A stretch of DNA of 64,000 nucleotides, taken from assembly GCA_964611345.1 (NCBI GenBank), contig CAZSYU010000012.1:5574-69573 (forward strand), given 5' to 3'. The notes under the pieces are model-generated. The model did no database searches and had not been told where the DNA came from. It worked only from the letters and a program-made list of their open reading frames with translations. Numbering within the stretch: the first letter of the stretch is position 1; each line of letters opens with the position of its first letter. This DNA is from JALZVT01 sp964611345. GTDB taxonomy: Bacteria > Pseudomonadota > Gammaproteobacteria > Pseudomonadales > Azotimanducaceae. This document shows, in pieces, positions 8,690 to 17,332 of this stretch. The position numbers and the translations under genes are program-made.

Positions 8690-10876
8690 GGATTCGACGG
8701 CAACTGGCGTGGCCTTGAATGCTGGTGTTTTGCTGCGCGGGTCGACGTCTGTGCTGGTCAGCACATTGGCCTCCGGAAAATAGGCCATCAGATTCCCGGC
8801 CGGCAGGTCGTGGCTGACGACCTCAACACCGGTCATCTCGCCCTGCGCTGAGCGAAGCGTTACGCGATCGCCGGGTTTGAGTGCAAGGGTTTCCATGTCC
8901 GTGTTGCTCATTAACACGCACCAACGATGGCTGGCATTGCGATAGCTGTCATCGTTTTCATAAACGATGGTGTTGAACTGCCCTTCGCTGCGTATGGTGC
9001 TGAGTGTGAAAGGGTATTCTGCACTGCGCGAGATAGGCGTCCAGGTGTTAGTGCAAAAACTGGCTTTGTTGTCAGGGGTGTTGAACCGAGGTTTGTGCAG
9101 CACCCGATTGGCGATATGAAATTCTTTGCGAGCCACATCGATGCTTGCAAGTGCTTCCATGCCGGGCACCGTTTTAGCAATGATTTGGCGCAGTTTCTGG
9201 TGGGACTTGAAAGCCGCGAAGTTGATCGGACTTGCGGGCAGCAGGCGCTCCGCCAGTTCCGCCAAAATCCACGACTCGGGTTTGACGTTATCGAGGCGAT
9301 CGATGCCGCCATCCGACAGGCGCACGTAGTTGAACATGGATTCCTGGGTAGTCGCTTGCGCTTCCTCATCGCGCGCGGCAACGGGCAGTATGAGGGTAGT
9401 TCCCGCATCAATGCCGTGGACATGACCCCGATTGAGGTTGGTGGTGAGATAGAGCTTGAAGCCTATGGCATCCAGCGCGCGTCGTGCCCAGTTCGAGTCA
9501 GGGTTTGCGCTGTAGAGGTTGCCGCCCAGCAGTAACGCGGCGTCGATGTTGCCCTGTTCGGCGGCCTGCATTGCGGCCATGGTGTCAAGGCCAGGGGCAG
9601 TGGGCAGCGTAACGTTAAGGGTTGCTTGCAGTTTTTCGAAGACGTTACTGGCCAGTACCGGCTTTACGCCAATGGTGCCAATGCCTTGCACATTGCTGTG
9701 CCCACGCAGTGGCAGGAGTCCGGCGCCGGGCTTGCCAGTCATGCCGCGTAACAGGGCGAGATTGGCAATCTCTTCAACGTTGGCGACGCCGTTCAAGTGA
9801 TGCGTCACCCCCATACCCCAGGCGAAACAGGCGTTGCTGGATTTGGCGTAGGCGGCGCCAGCGGTCTGCAACTCGTTGCGGGTGAGTCCCGTAGCCTCCT
9901 CTATTTCCTCCCAGGCAAGGCGCTGCAGGTGTGCGATGTAGGTTTCGGCGCCGTTGGTGTACGCCTTAAGAAAATCAGGGTTTTGTGCGCCCTGTTCCAG
10001 CACCGCTTTGGCAATGCCCTGCATGACCAGCACGTCGGAACCAATTTTTGGCTGTAAGTAGGTGCTGGCTATCAAGGTGCCACCGCTAACCAGCGACCGT
10101 GGGCTTTTGGGCACTGAGAACTTAACTAACCCGCGTTCGCGCGCCGGGTTGATCACAATAACCTGCCCGTCGCGTTGTCTGATTTTTTGTAGCAGATGCA
10201 AGAGGCGGGGGTGATTGGAGGCGGGGTTCGCGCCGATGATGAACACAAGGTCGCAACGGTTCAGGTCGTTGAGTTCTACCGTTGCCGTGCCCGTGCCGAT
10301 TGAGTTACCCAGACCCTCGCCAGTGGCCTGGTGGCAGTAATACGAGCAATTATTAACATTGTTAGTGCCGTACAGGCGGGCAAGTAGTTGCAGTAAAAAC
10401 CCGGCTTCGTTGGATGAGCGCCCGGAGGCGTAAAAAAAAGAGCGATCGGGGCTCACCCTGCTGAATTGCTCAGCCGCACGAGTAAGCGCGGTTGGCCAAT
10501 CGAGCATCGTGAAGTGAGTGGCGCCGGGAGCTTTCCACAGGGGGTGATTCAGGCGGCCAAGATGAGCAAGTTCGCGTTCATCGAGTTCTTGTAACTCAGC
10601 AATGCTGTGGTCGAAGGCCTCGCGCGGGATGGGCGGTTGCACGTCGGTGGATTGCGCCTGCACGCTTTTGTTGCAGACGGCTGGAAACTCCCCGAGCTCG
10701 TTGGTCATGCCGCCCTGTTGGCCGCCCATGCCCAGACCACAGGCTTTGCAGGTGTTGTTGGATCGTAGTGCTTTGGCCGCCGGGCCAACACCCATCTGGC
10801 GGATCTTGGCCACGGTGTAGAGGATTTTTTTCAAGCCGCCGGCTGGATCCTGATCGGGTCTGTCTTGTAAGCTCAC
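8678..10876 (-). CDS. FdhF/YdeP-type molybdopterin oxidoreductase
   Basis: A 732-residue soluble molybdopterin enzyme of the YdeP group related to formate dehydrogenase alpha subunits. The N-terminus has Cys43-x2-Cys46 and Cys68 (TCKACGLGMGG ... AVCNKS), consistent with a modified Fe-S site. The predicted molybdenum ligand is Cys181 in NCSYYCHQATGEGLG. MGD-binding stretches such as FIIGANPASNHPRL and GMGVTHHLNGVANVEEI follow, and residues ~600-732 form the C-terminal domain. There is no Tat signal, so it is likely cytoplasmic. YdeP-type proteins are linked to acid or oxidative stress, but their substrate is not settled. It is the third gene of a TPR / symporter / molybdoenzyme operon, 31 bases after the symporter. 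Confidence 0.88.
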   Translation of the reverse strand: MSLQDRPDQDPAGGLKKILYTVAKIRQMGVGPAAKALRSNNTCKACGLGMGGQQGGMTNELGEFPAVCNKSVQAQSTDVQPPIPREAFDHSIAELQELDERELAHLGRLNHPLWKAPGATHFTMLDWPTALTRAAEQFSRVSPDRSFFYASGRSSNEAGFLLQLLARLYGTNNVNNCSYYCHQATGEGLGNSIGTGTATVELNDLNRCDLVFIIGANPASNHPRLLHLLQKIRQRDGQVIVINPARERGLVKFSVPKSPRSLVSGGTLIASTYLQPKIGSDVLVMQGIAKAVLEQGAQNPDFLKAYTNGAETYIAHLQRLAWEEIEEATGLTRNELQTAGAAYAKSSNACFAWGMGVTHHLNGVANVEEIANLALLRGMTGKPGAGLLPLRGHSNVQGIGTIGVKPVLASNVFEKLQATLNVTLPTAPGLDTMAAMQAAEQGNIDAALLLGGNLYSANPDSNWARRALDAIGFKLYLTTNLNRGHVHGIDAGTTLILPVAARDEEAQATTQESMFNYVRLSDGGIDRLDNVKPESWILAELAERLLPASPINFAAFKSHQKLRQIIAKTVPGMEALASIDVARKEFHIANRVLHKPRFNTPDNKASFCTNTWTPISRSAEYPFTLSTIRSEGQFNTIVYENDDSYRNASHRWCVLMSNTDMETLALKPGDRVTLRSAQGEMTGVEVVSHDLPAGNLMAYFPEANVLTSTDVDPRSKTPAFKATPVAVESLLN

Positions 10877-10907
10877 AACGCTATACCAAATGTCCCATAG
10901 GCCATTG

Positions 10908-12407
10908 TTATTTAACCACTATTCCATCCATTTCGGGTGAGGATCGATCCAGTAGCCACACGGTGGCCAGCATGACAGCGCCACCGGCTGGGCACCAGTA
11001 GAAGAAAGCGACGCCCTGCTGTTGCAGCACCAACACGCAGGCGCAGGACAACAGTGTCCCCGGCACAAAGCTGCTAAAGCTGCCAATGCCAAAGCGGGCA
11101 AGAATTATCGTGGCGAAAATCATTCCGGTCAGATAGTTCGGCAGCTTGAAGGTCAGGTCGAGCAACCCCTGGGCCTGGTAGCGGGCGAAGAACAGCGTGA
11201 CTCCAAAAAACACCAGACCCCAAAACACCACCAGCGTGCGGGCAGCAACCAGATAATGGCGCTCGCTGCGGTTGGGCCATGCGCGCTCGTAGATGTGGCG
11301 CACGCTCAGGTCGGCGCTCTCGGCTAACGCCGAATCGAGCGTAGAGATTGCCGCGGCAAAAATTGCGGCGATAAATAGTCCGGAAATACCTGGGGGAATT
11401 TCGGTGACTATAAAATAAGGAAATATGCGGTCAGGCGACGCGGGCAACTGGGTAGCGATTTCGTTAGGCAGACCGCGTTCGCCATAGAATGCGACCAGTG
11501 CGAGGCCCACCCCCAGAATGACCAGATGGGTTGCATAAAATGCCGCCGACCAGCAGTAGGCTTTGGCTGCGTCGCTCGCACTTCGACAGGCCCGCACGCG
11601 TTGCCAGGTGCCCTGGGTACACGCCTGCGCGAGGGTGAGACACAGCGCGCCAAACACGCCTGCCCAAATGCTGTAACTCACGCTCAGGTCGGTGCTGAAA
11701 TCAAACAGCACCAGTTTCGCCTGCGCATCAAGCGAACGCAGCGTGTCGCTCACGGAGGCGTCTAACTGGAATACCATAAACGCAAGCGCAAACAACGCAC
11801 CTGCGCTGAACAACACAAACAGCAGAAGATCCGTCCAGATCACCGTCTTGAGCCCTGACAGGGCGCTCCACAGAACACCAAAGCTCACCACCACAGCGGC
11901 ACTCCCGGCAATGCCCCAGCCGGTGATCACGTCGAGCACAAGGCTCGCGGTGAGGAGTTTTACCCCACTGTTGATAACGTTAAGGACGAGCCCGAGCAGC
12001 ATCGAAAACTCGCCAGTCCGCGCATCCATCCGTGCGCCGATGTACTCGTAGCTGGTGTGAATGCCGCGGCTCAAATAAAACGGCCGCGCGACCAGCAGGG
12101 CAATGAGCATTTTGCCGAACGCAAGGCCGAGTATGACCTGCAGGTAGGTCAGGTTGCCGCCAGCTTTGAAGACCGCGGCGGGCACGGACACGAAGGTGAC
12201 GCTGCTGACCAGTGTTGCGACTATGCTCGCCGCTACCGCCCACCAGGGTAGACTGCCGCCCGCCTGAAAAAAACCGTTCCGATCCTTGATGTTGCCGCTT
12301 AACCGGTGACCACCCCAGGTGACAGCGGCGAGGAGCAAGACAATGACCGCGCCATCAATGAGTGCGAGCCCAGTCCCTAGCCCATTGCTCAGCCCAGCAG
12401 TCTCCAT
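10908..12407 (-). CDS. Sodium:solute symporter family transporter
   Basis: A 499-residue inner-membrane protein with about thirteen hydrophobic segments, typical of the SSS (PutP/SglT) family. Family features include GGxLPWWAVAASIVATLVSSVTF-like residues near 51-73, YEYIGARMDARTG near 119-132 and the helix containing ISTLDSALAESADLSVRHIY near 355-374. Substrate is not predictable; the family carries sugars, amino acids, carboxylates and urea. The ATG at 12405-12407 is only 12 bases after the TPR-protein gene, and the molybdoenzyme follows 31 bases downstream. I infer that the symporter imports the substrate, or an ion, needed by the molybdoenzyme. Confidence 0.9.
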   Translation of the reverse strand: METAGLSNGLGTGLALIDGAVIVLLLAAVTWGGHRLSGNIKDRNGFFQAGGSLPWWAVAASIVATLVSSVTFVSVPAAVFKAGGNLTYLQVILGLAFGKMLIALLVARPFYLSRGIHTSYEYIGARMDARTGEFSMLLGLVLNVINSGVKLLTASLVLDVITGWGIAGSAAVVVSFGVLWSALSGLKTVIWTDLLLFVLFSAGALFALAFMVFQLDASVSDTLRSLDAQAKLVLFDFSTDLSVSYSIWAGVFGALCLTLAQACTQGTWQRVRACRSASDAAKAYCWSAAFYATHLVILGVGLALVAFYGERGLPNEIATQLPASPDRIFPYFIVTEIPPGISGLFIAAIFAAAISTLDSALAESADLSVRHIYERAWPNRSERHYLVAARTLVVFWGLVFFGVTLFFARYQAQGLLDLTFKLPNYLTGMIFATIILARFGIGSFSSFVPGTLLSCACVLVLQQQGVAFFYWCPAGGAVMLATVWLLDRSSPEMDGIVVK

Positions 12408-12419
12408 CGCGGACGGCCC

Positions 12420-12983
12420 CTAGGGTCCTTTTAGAGCGTGTTCGATGAGGTTCAGGCTGTGTCTGTCTCGAGCGATCTTTGCGTGTTGTTGGCCCAGCTG
12501 CAGCACGGGCGTCCAGCGTTCAAGCCATTGGGCCGACCAGAGCTTAAGTGGGGGCTGCGCCCTGTTGGTAAGTAATAGATTGCCAATCCACCTGGCGCCC
12601 TCGGTATGACGATTGAGTTTGCTGAGCAGTTGCAAATGCAGTTTGGCAGTAACGGGTTGATCTGGATTCAGTGCCAGCGTATGAGAGGTTTGCCGCAGCG
12701 CTTCTGGGAGGTTTTTGCGTCGCACCAGGTGCAACGCGTAGTTGTAACGCAGCTCCTGGGAATCAGGCCAAATATGTAACGCTTTGCTCAGCTCTAGCTG
12801 CTCACTCCGAACATCGCCGGCACGTCGGTACCTTATTGCGCGGTCGAGATAGTTCTGCTGGGTAGCCTGGGTGAGGTCTAGCGGCTGCGCAGACTGGCTG
12901 TTTACCGCCGCAGGTAGGCCCAATAGCAGGGTAAACAAAATCAAGAGTCGCAGGCGCGCGAGTTTGAACTTCTGTGTGGACAT
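12420..12983 (-). CDS. Secreted TPR-like protein
   Basis: A 187-residue protein with a clear signal peptide (basic start, LLILFTLLLGLPAAVNS, about 30 residues). The mature part is made of helix pairs of the tetratricopeptide type: YLDRAIRYRRAGDVRSEQLEL, then ALHIWPDSQELRYNYALHL, then PEALRQTSHTLALNPD. It probably acts in the periplasm as a scaffold or assembly factor. It is the first gene of the minus-strand operon with the SSS transporter and YdeP-type molybdoenzyme, so a role in their assembly is possible but only inferred. The 57-base gap to the divergent gene at 13041 carries both start regions. Confidence 0.78.
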   Translation of the reverse strand: MSTQKFKLARLRLLILFTLLLGLPAAVNSQSAQPLDLTQATQQNYLDRAIRYRRAGDVRSEQLELSKALHIWPDSQELRYNYALHLVRRKNLPEALRQTSHTLALNPDQPVTAKLHLQLLSKLNRHTEGARWIGNLLLTNRAQPPLKLWSAQWLERWTPVLQLGQQHAKIARDRHSLNLIEHALKGP

Positions 12984-13040
12984 TGCGCGAGCCTAATGTA
13001 TGCGTGTGTGCATTCATAGACAGTTAGGTATTCTCAGAGC

Positions 13041-14072
13041 ATGACCACGTTCTCTCTAGCGCAGCTTGAAGCCGCACAGCAAATTGTGGGCGAGTACATG
13101 CCGCCCACGCCCACCTACCAATGGCCGCTGCTGTCAGCAGAGCTTGGCTGCAGCGTGTGGGTGAAGCACGAGAACCAAACACCAACGGGCGCGTTTAAGG
13201 TGCGAGGCGGGCTGGTGTTTGCGCATGAATTGGTAAAGCACAGCGCCGAGACCAAACAGCCATTGCCAGCGGGTCTGATCACGGCCACCCGGGGTAATCA
13301 TGGCCAGAGCGTGCCTTATGCCGCTTGCCGGCTCGGCATTCCAGTGACGGTGCTGGTGCCCGAGGGTAATAGCGCGGAAAAGAACGCCGCAATGGCTGGC
13401 TGGGGGGCGACGGTTGAGGTGCTGGGAAAGGACTTTGACGAGGCGCGCGAAATCGCCGCCGCACGGGTTGCTGACACAAGCGATTCGGCTGGCACTACCT
13501 GGCAGTTTGTGCCGTCCTTTTCGGAGCCGCTGGTCCGTGGCGTTGCCACCTATGCACTGGAACTGTTTCGCACTGCGCCGCGGCTCGATCGAGTTTACGT
13601 CCCGATTGGCATGGGTTCGGGCGTCTGTGGCGTGCTGGCGGTGCGCGACCTGCTTGGGCTCACAACCGAGGTGATAGGCGTGGTTTCTGCGGCCGCTGAT
13701 GCGGTGGCGCTGTCAGTCGAACAAGGCCGGCATGTGACCACGGGGTCGGCCGCTACCTTTGCCGACGGTCTGGCCTGTCGCGTGCCAGCTCAGGCCGCAC
13801 TCGATCTGATTGCGCCGGGAGTTGGGCATAGTGGGGTCGCGCGAATAGTGCGCGTGAGCGATGCTGAAGTCGCCCAGGCGGTTCGGTTGCTGTATCGCAC
13901 CACCCACAATGTGGCGGAAGGGGCTGGCGCGGCCGCCTGTGCGGCACTTATGCAAGAGCGTGCTGGTGGACGTGTTGCGAGTGATGATGTCAATGCCGTA
14001 GTGCTCAGCGGTGGCAACATCGATGCGCACTGGTTTGCGCAGGTGCTGGCGGGTGGCACGCCAACCCCTTAG
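13041..14072 (+). CDS. PLP-dependent threonine/serine dehydratase-like enzyme
   Basis: A 343-residue fold-type II PLP enzyme without the C-terminal ACT-like regulatory domain of biosynthetic threonine deaminase. The PLP lysine is Lys53 in PTGAFKVRGG. The substrate loop is ATRGNHGQS, the phosphate-binding glycine loop is IGMGSGVCG (~196-204), and the C-terminal SGGNID contains the residue that contacts the PLP ring nitrogen. Such enzymes deaminate threonine or serine to 2-oxo acids, or act on hydroxy-aspartate or related amino acids. It opens a plus-strand run reaching 21.4 kb. The acyl-CoA synthetase gene follows after 26 bases. Confidence 0.88.
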   Translation: MTTFSLAQLEAAQQIVGEYMPPTPTYQWPLLSAELGCSVWVKHENQTPTGAFKVRGGLVFAHELVKHSAETKQPLPAGLITATRGNHGQSVPYAACRLGIPVTVLVPEGNSAEKNAAMAGWGATVEVLGKDFDEAREIAAARVADTSDSAGTTWQFVPSFSEPLVRGVATYALELFRTAPRLDRVYVPIGMGSGVCGVLAVRDLLGLTTEVIGVVSAAADAVALSVEQGRHVTTGSAATFADGLACRVPAQAALDLIAPGVGHSGVARIVRVSDAEVAQAVRLLYRTTHNVAEGAGAAACAALMQERAGGRVASDDVNAVVLSGGNIDAHWFAQVLAGGTPTP

Positions 14073-14098
14073 GATCGAGGCAGGGAACGGGAATACGC

Positions 14099-15868
14099 AT
14101 GACAGACACCACAACACAGACAAGTACCGCTATTACCGCCGGTACAACCAGTACAAAAAGCATGACTCGCGCTGCCGCGTTGGCGCAACTCACCGCACCA
14201 GGTCAGCCGCACGAACTTGGCACCCGAAAACTCTTTGGTCGAACGGTGCGGTCATTCGTCAACGTGCCTGAAAATCTGGGCGAGCTGTATGCAGCGGCGC
14301 GTTCGGATCAGACCTTTTTGGTCTATGAAGACGAGCGCACAACGTTCGATGAAACCTGGTCGCGTGCCGCCAGGCTTGCGCAGGTACTGCAAGAGCGCTA
14401 CGGCGTGGTGCATGGCGACCGGGTTGCTATTTCTATGCGTAACTATCCCGAGTGGGTGCTCGGCTTTATGGCGGTTACCAGTATTGGTGGCGTGGCTGTT
14501 GCCATGAACGCACTGTGGCAGCCGGAAGAGATGGCCTACGGTCTAACCGACTCGGGCGCCAAGGTGTTGTTGGCGGACACCGAACGATTGCAACGCTTCG
14601 CGCAGTACGAACAAGACAGCAACAGCGAGTTACCCATTGGCCTGATTGGCGTGCGGCTTGAGGGCAGCGAGCCCGCGGCCCTGGAAGGCCGGGTGGCTGA
14701 CTTTGCGGCGCTGCTTGCAGCGCAAAACGCTAAACCACAAAGCACGGATGAGATGCCAAGCGTTACTGTAGCGCCAGACGATAACGCCTGCATATTTTAT
14801 ACCTCGGGTTCAACCGGGCATCCCAAAGGGGTTGTCATGTGTCACCTGAATATTCTCTCCGCACTATTGTCCTGGGAGGTCGATGCCCAGGCCGGCGCGC
14901 TCTGTGCGGGCATCACCCCGCCGGTACCCGAGCAGCAGCCCGGCTCGTTGCTTGCCGTCCCGTTGTTCCATGCCACCGGCTCGCACGCTGTGTTCCTGGC
15001 CTCCTATCGGGCTCAGCGCAAGCTGGTATGCATGTACAAATGGAATCCGACCCAGGCTGCTGAACTCATCGAGCGCGAACAACTAAATTCCTTTATTGCA
15101 CCTGCCGCCATGACCGGCGACCTGGTTGTCGAGGCCAGGCGTAACAACCTCGATCTCAGTACGCTCGCGTCTGTGGGTGGTGGCGGCGCCCCGAGAGCAC
15201 CGGAGCAGGTACGCAGCATTGATGCAACGTTTAGTCAGGCCATGCCAGCAACCGGTTGGGGTATGACTGAAACCAATGCTATTGGCACTGGCATTGGCGG
15301 TGCAGACTATCTTGAGCGACCCGACAGTTCGGGTCGCTCAAGCGTCGTTGTTGATTTGAAAATTGTTGATGAGGCCGGCCGTGAATTGCGAGCCAATGAG
15401 CGCGGTGAGTTGTTAATTCGCGGTGTGGTGGTCATCGAAGGTTACTGGAATCGTCCCGACGCGAATGCCGAGACCTTTTTTGATGGCTGGTTGCGCACCG
15501 GGGATGTTGCCTATCTCGATGACGAGGGTTTTCTGTTCATTGTCGACCGTATTAAAGACCTGGTTATTCGTGGTGGCGAGAACATCGGCTGTGGCGAGGT
15601 AGAGGCTGCATTGCTTGAGCACCCCCTGGTGCGGGAAGCCAGCGTGTACGGCGTGCCAGACGAACGCCTGGGTGAGGAAGTCGGCGCTACCTATTTTAGT
15701 GACGCACCGCTCAAAGAGACTGACCTGCGCGCGTTTCTCGAAGAACGCCTGGCACGCTTTAAGGTACCGCGGTATTTGCGTGCGCATTCCGAACCCTTGC
15801 CGCGCACGGCATCGGGGAAAATTCTCAAGCGAGACCTGCGCGAGCAAGCGGCGAGCAGCAACACATGA
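14099..15868 (+). CDS. Acyl-CoA synthetase (AMP-forming)
   Basis: A 589-residue class I adenylate-forming ligase. The AMP-binding P-loop YTSGSTGHPKGV lies near residues 234-245, GWGMTETNAIG near 384-394, the hinge YLDDEGFLFIVDRIKDLV near 476-493, and the catalytic Lys in ASGKILKRDLRE near the C-terminus. The reaction is carboxylate + ATP + CoA to acyl-CoA; the acid is unknown, probably a fatty or cyclic acid. AGGCAGGG precedes the ATG, but a later Met at 14162 is an alternative, because residues 1-22 are Thr-rich and not conserved-looking. A perfect 14-bp inverted repeat lies inside the gene. It shares four bases (ATGA) with the next gene. Confidence 0.9.
   Translation: MTDTTTQTSTAITAGTTSTKSMTRAAALAQLTAPGQPHELGTRKLFGRTVRSFVNVPENLGELYAAARSDQTFLVYEDERTTFDETWSRAARLAQVLQERYGVVHGDRVAISMRNYPEWVLGFMAVTSIGGVAVAMNALWQPEEMAYGLTDSGAKVLLADTERLQRFAQYEQDSNSELPIGLIGVRLEGSEPAALEGRVADFAALLAAQNAKPQSTDEMPSVTVAPDDNACIFYTSGSTGHPKGVVMCHLNILSALLSWEVDAQAGALCAGITPPVPEQQPGSLLAVPLFHATGSHAVFLASYRAQRKLVCMYKWNPTQAAELIEREQLNSFIAPAAMTGDLVVEARRNNLDLSTLASVGGGGAPRAPEQVRSIDATFSQAMPATGWGMTETNAIGTGIGGADYLERPDSSGRSSVVVDLKIVDEAGRELRANERGELLIRGVVVIEGYWNRPDANAETFFDGWLRTGDVAYLDDEGFLFIVDRIKDLVIRGGENIGCGEVEAALLEHPLVREASVYGVPDERLGEEVGATYFSDAPLKETDLRAFLEERLARFKVPRYLRAHSEPLPRTASGKILKRDLREQAASSNT
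15311..15342. repeat. Perfect 14-bp inverted repeat inside the acyl-CoA synthetase gene
   Basis: The left arm CTTGAGCGACCCGA (15311-15324), a four-base loop CAGT, and the right arm TCGGGTCGCTCAAG (15329-15342) are fully complementary. The hairpin lies in frame and encodes L-E-R-P-D-S-S-G-R-S-S, at a surface-loop-like position of the enzyme (between the GMTE motif and the hinge). No T-run follows, so it is not a standard terminator. Confidence 0.8.
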
Positions 15869-16296
15869 TCAACCTGTCCGACTACCAACAACCCGCTGCG
15901 ATTAAGGCCGCACTGCAGCATAAACGCATTGCTGTGGTTGGGCTCTCCTCCAATCCTGCGCGACCGTCCAACGACGTAACCGCGTATATGCTGGCCCAAC
16001 CCCAGGGTTACGAGATTGTGCCCGTTAACCCGCGTGAAACCACGGTGTTCGGTTTGACCAGTTACCCCAGTTTGCTGGCGGCACGGGAGGCCGTTGGCGA
16101 TATCGCCGTGGTCAACGTGTTTCGCGATTCAAACGCGGTACCCGGCATTGCCGCGGAAGCCGTCGCAATAGGGGCACAGGTGCTGTGGCTGCAGCTTGGC
16201 GTGGTGCATGCGGATGGCATTGAGCTCGCCGCACAGGCAGGAATGTCGGTTATTGCCGATAAGTGCCTGAAAATCGAACACGCGCGCTATCTTTAG
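15865..16296 (+). CDS. CoA-binding (YccU-like) protein
   Basis: A 143-residue single-domain Rossmann protein of the CoA_binding_2 family. The N-terminal strand and loop AVVGLSSNPARPS bind the nucleotide. YEIVPVNPRE, IAVVNVFRDS and LWLQLGV are standard YccU motifs, and the C-terminus has CLKIEH. The biochemical role of these proteins is unsettled; they are related to the CoA-binding half of succinyl-CoA synthetase. The four-base ATGA overlap with the acyl-CoA synthetase shows translational coupling and fits handling of acyl-CoA. Confidence 0.9.
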   Translation: MINLSDYQQPAAIKAALQHKRIAVVGLSSNPARPSNDVTAYMLAQPQGYEIVPVNPRETTVFGLTSYPSLLAAREAVGDIAVVNVFRDSNAVPGIAAEAVAIGAQVLWLQLGVVHADGIELAAQAGMSVIADKCLKIEHARYL

Positions 16297-16384
16297 CTGA
16301 AGCCCGCGGATACGCCTGCGGATGCGGAAAGACCGAGGTATGGATACACTGCATGCCCTAGATCGTTATTACAGAGAGAACGAT

Positions 16385-17332
16385 ATGCGTCAGCGAACCA
16401 TCCGGCCAGTTGTTCTATCAACGGTGTCAAAAGGACTTTTTACCGCGTTGCGATGGGCGATCGTTGCCGCATCCTGCAGCATCTTTGCAGCCCAGGCCGC
16501 CGAAGCTGATCGGTTTGCCAAGGTTAAGGTAACCGGCGAAAAAGTAGCCGGCGGAGTGTACATGCTGCAGGGTGCCGGCGGTAATATCGCGGCGTCGCTT
16601 GGTGTGGATGGCACACTCATTGTTGACGACCAGTTTGCGCCCCTGGCGGAGCGTATTCTCAAGCGGCTCGAGGCGCTTGGTGGCGCGAAGCCTGAGTACG
16701 TTATCAACACGCACTTTCATGGCGACCACACGGGGAGCAATGCGAACTTTGGTGATAGCGGCACGATTATCGCGCACGAGAATGTCCGCGTGCGGTTGGT
16801 TGGCAACGACTCCCCGCGCGATGCCCTGCCGGCGGTAACCTTCGACGATCGGATACGCGTGCATTACAACGATGAGGCCATCGACGTGGTGCATATGCCA
16901 GCAGGCCATACCGATGGTGATGCGGTGGTCTGGTTTCGTGGCTCAAATGTGCTGCACATGGGCGATCATCTGTTCAGTGGTGTGTTTCCCTACATCGACG
17001 TTGACAGCGGCGGTTCGGTCAGCGGTTTTATGAATAACCTCGAGGCAGCACGCGCGTTGGTTAACTCTGAAACCAAAGTTATTCCTGGCCACGGTCCACT
17101 GGGCGGTGTTGCGGCCATCGAGCAATCTCTCGGACTGGTTCGCGAGTCTGCGCTGTTAATCGTGCGTGAATCGGAAGCAGGCACAAGTGACGCCGAGATC
17201 ATCGCCCTGCTCGAGCGCGAGTTTGCGCAGGCAAGCAAGGGCTTTGTCTCTGCAGAGCGTTGGTTGGGAATTGTGCGCAAGTCTCGCGCAGCGAATGCAG
17301 CAGAAGCGGATCTTCCAGAAGCTAATGAGTGA
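16385..17332 (+). CDS. Periplasmic MBL-fold metallo-hydrolase
   Basis: A 315-residue metallo-beta-lactamase-fold protein with an N-terminal export signal (hydrophobic 20-38, AAQAAEA). The Zn-binding motif HFHGDH is at residues 110-115. Further ligands are supplied by MPAGHTDGD, HMGDHLFSG and PGHGPLGG, in the usual order. The ATG at 16385 is preferred because GAGAGAAC stands just upstream and the signal peptide then starts correctly. Related periplasmic members accompany quinoprotein dehydrogenases or act as lactonases or arylsulfatase-like hydrolases; no substrate can be assigned here. Its last eight bases overlap the start of the dioxygenase gene. Confidence 0.88.
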   Translation: MRQRTIRPVVLSTVSKGLFTALRWAIVAASCSIFAAQAAEADRFAKVKVTGEKVAGGVYMLQGAGGNIAASLGVDGTLIVDDQFAPLAERILKRLEALGGAKPEYVINTHFHGDHTGSNANFGDSGTIIAHENVRVRLVGNDSPRDALPAVTFDDRIRVHYNDEAIDVVHMPAGHTDGDAVVWFRGSNVLHMGDHLFSGVFPYIDVDSGGSVSGFMNNLEAARALVNSETKVIPGHGPLGGVAAIEQSLGLVRESALLIVRESEAGTSDAEIIALLEREFAQASKGFVSAERWLGIVRKSRAANAAEADLPEANE

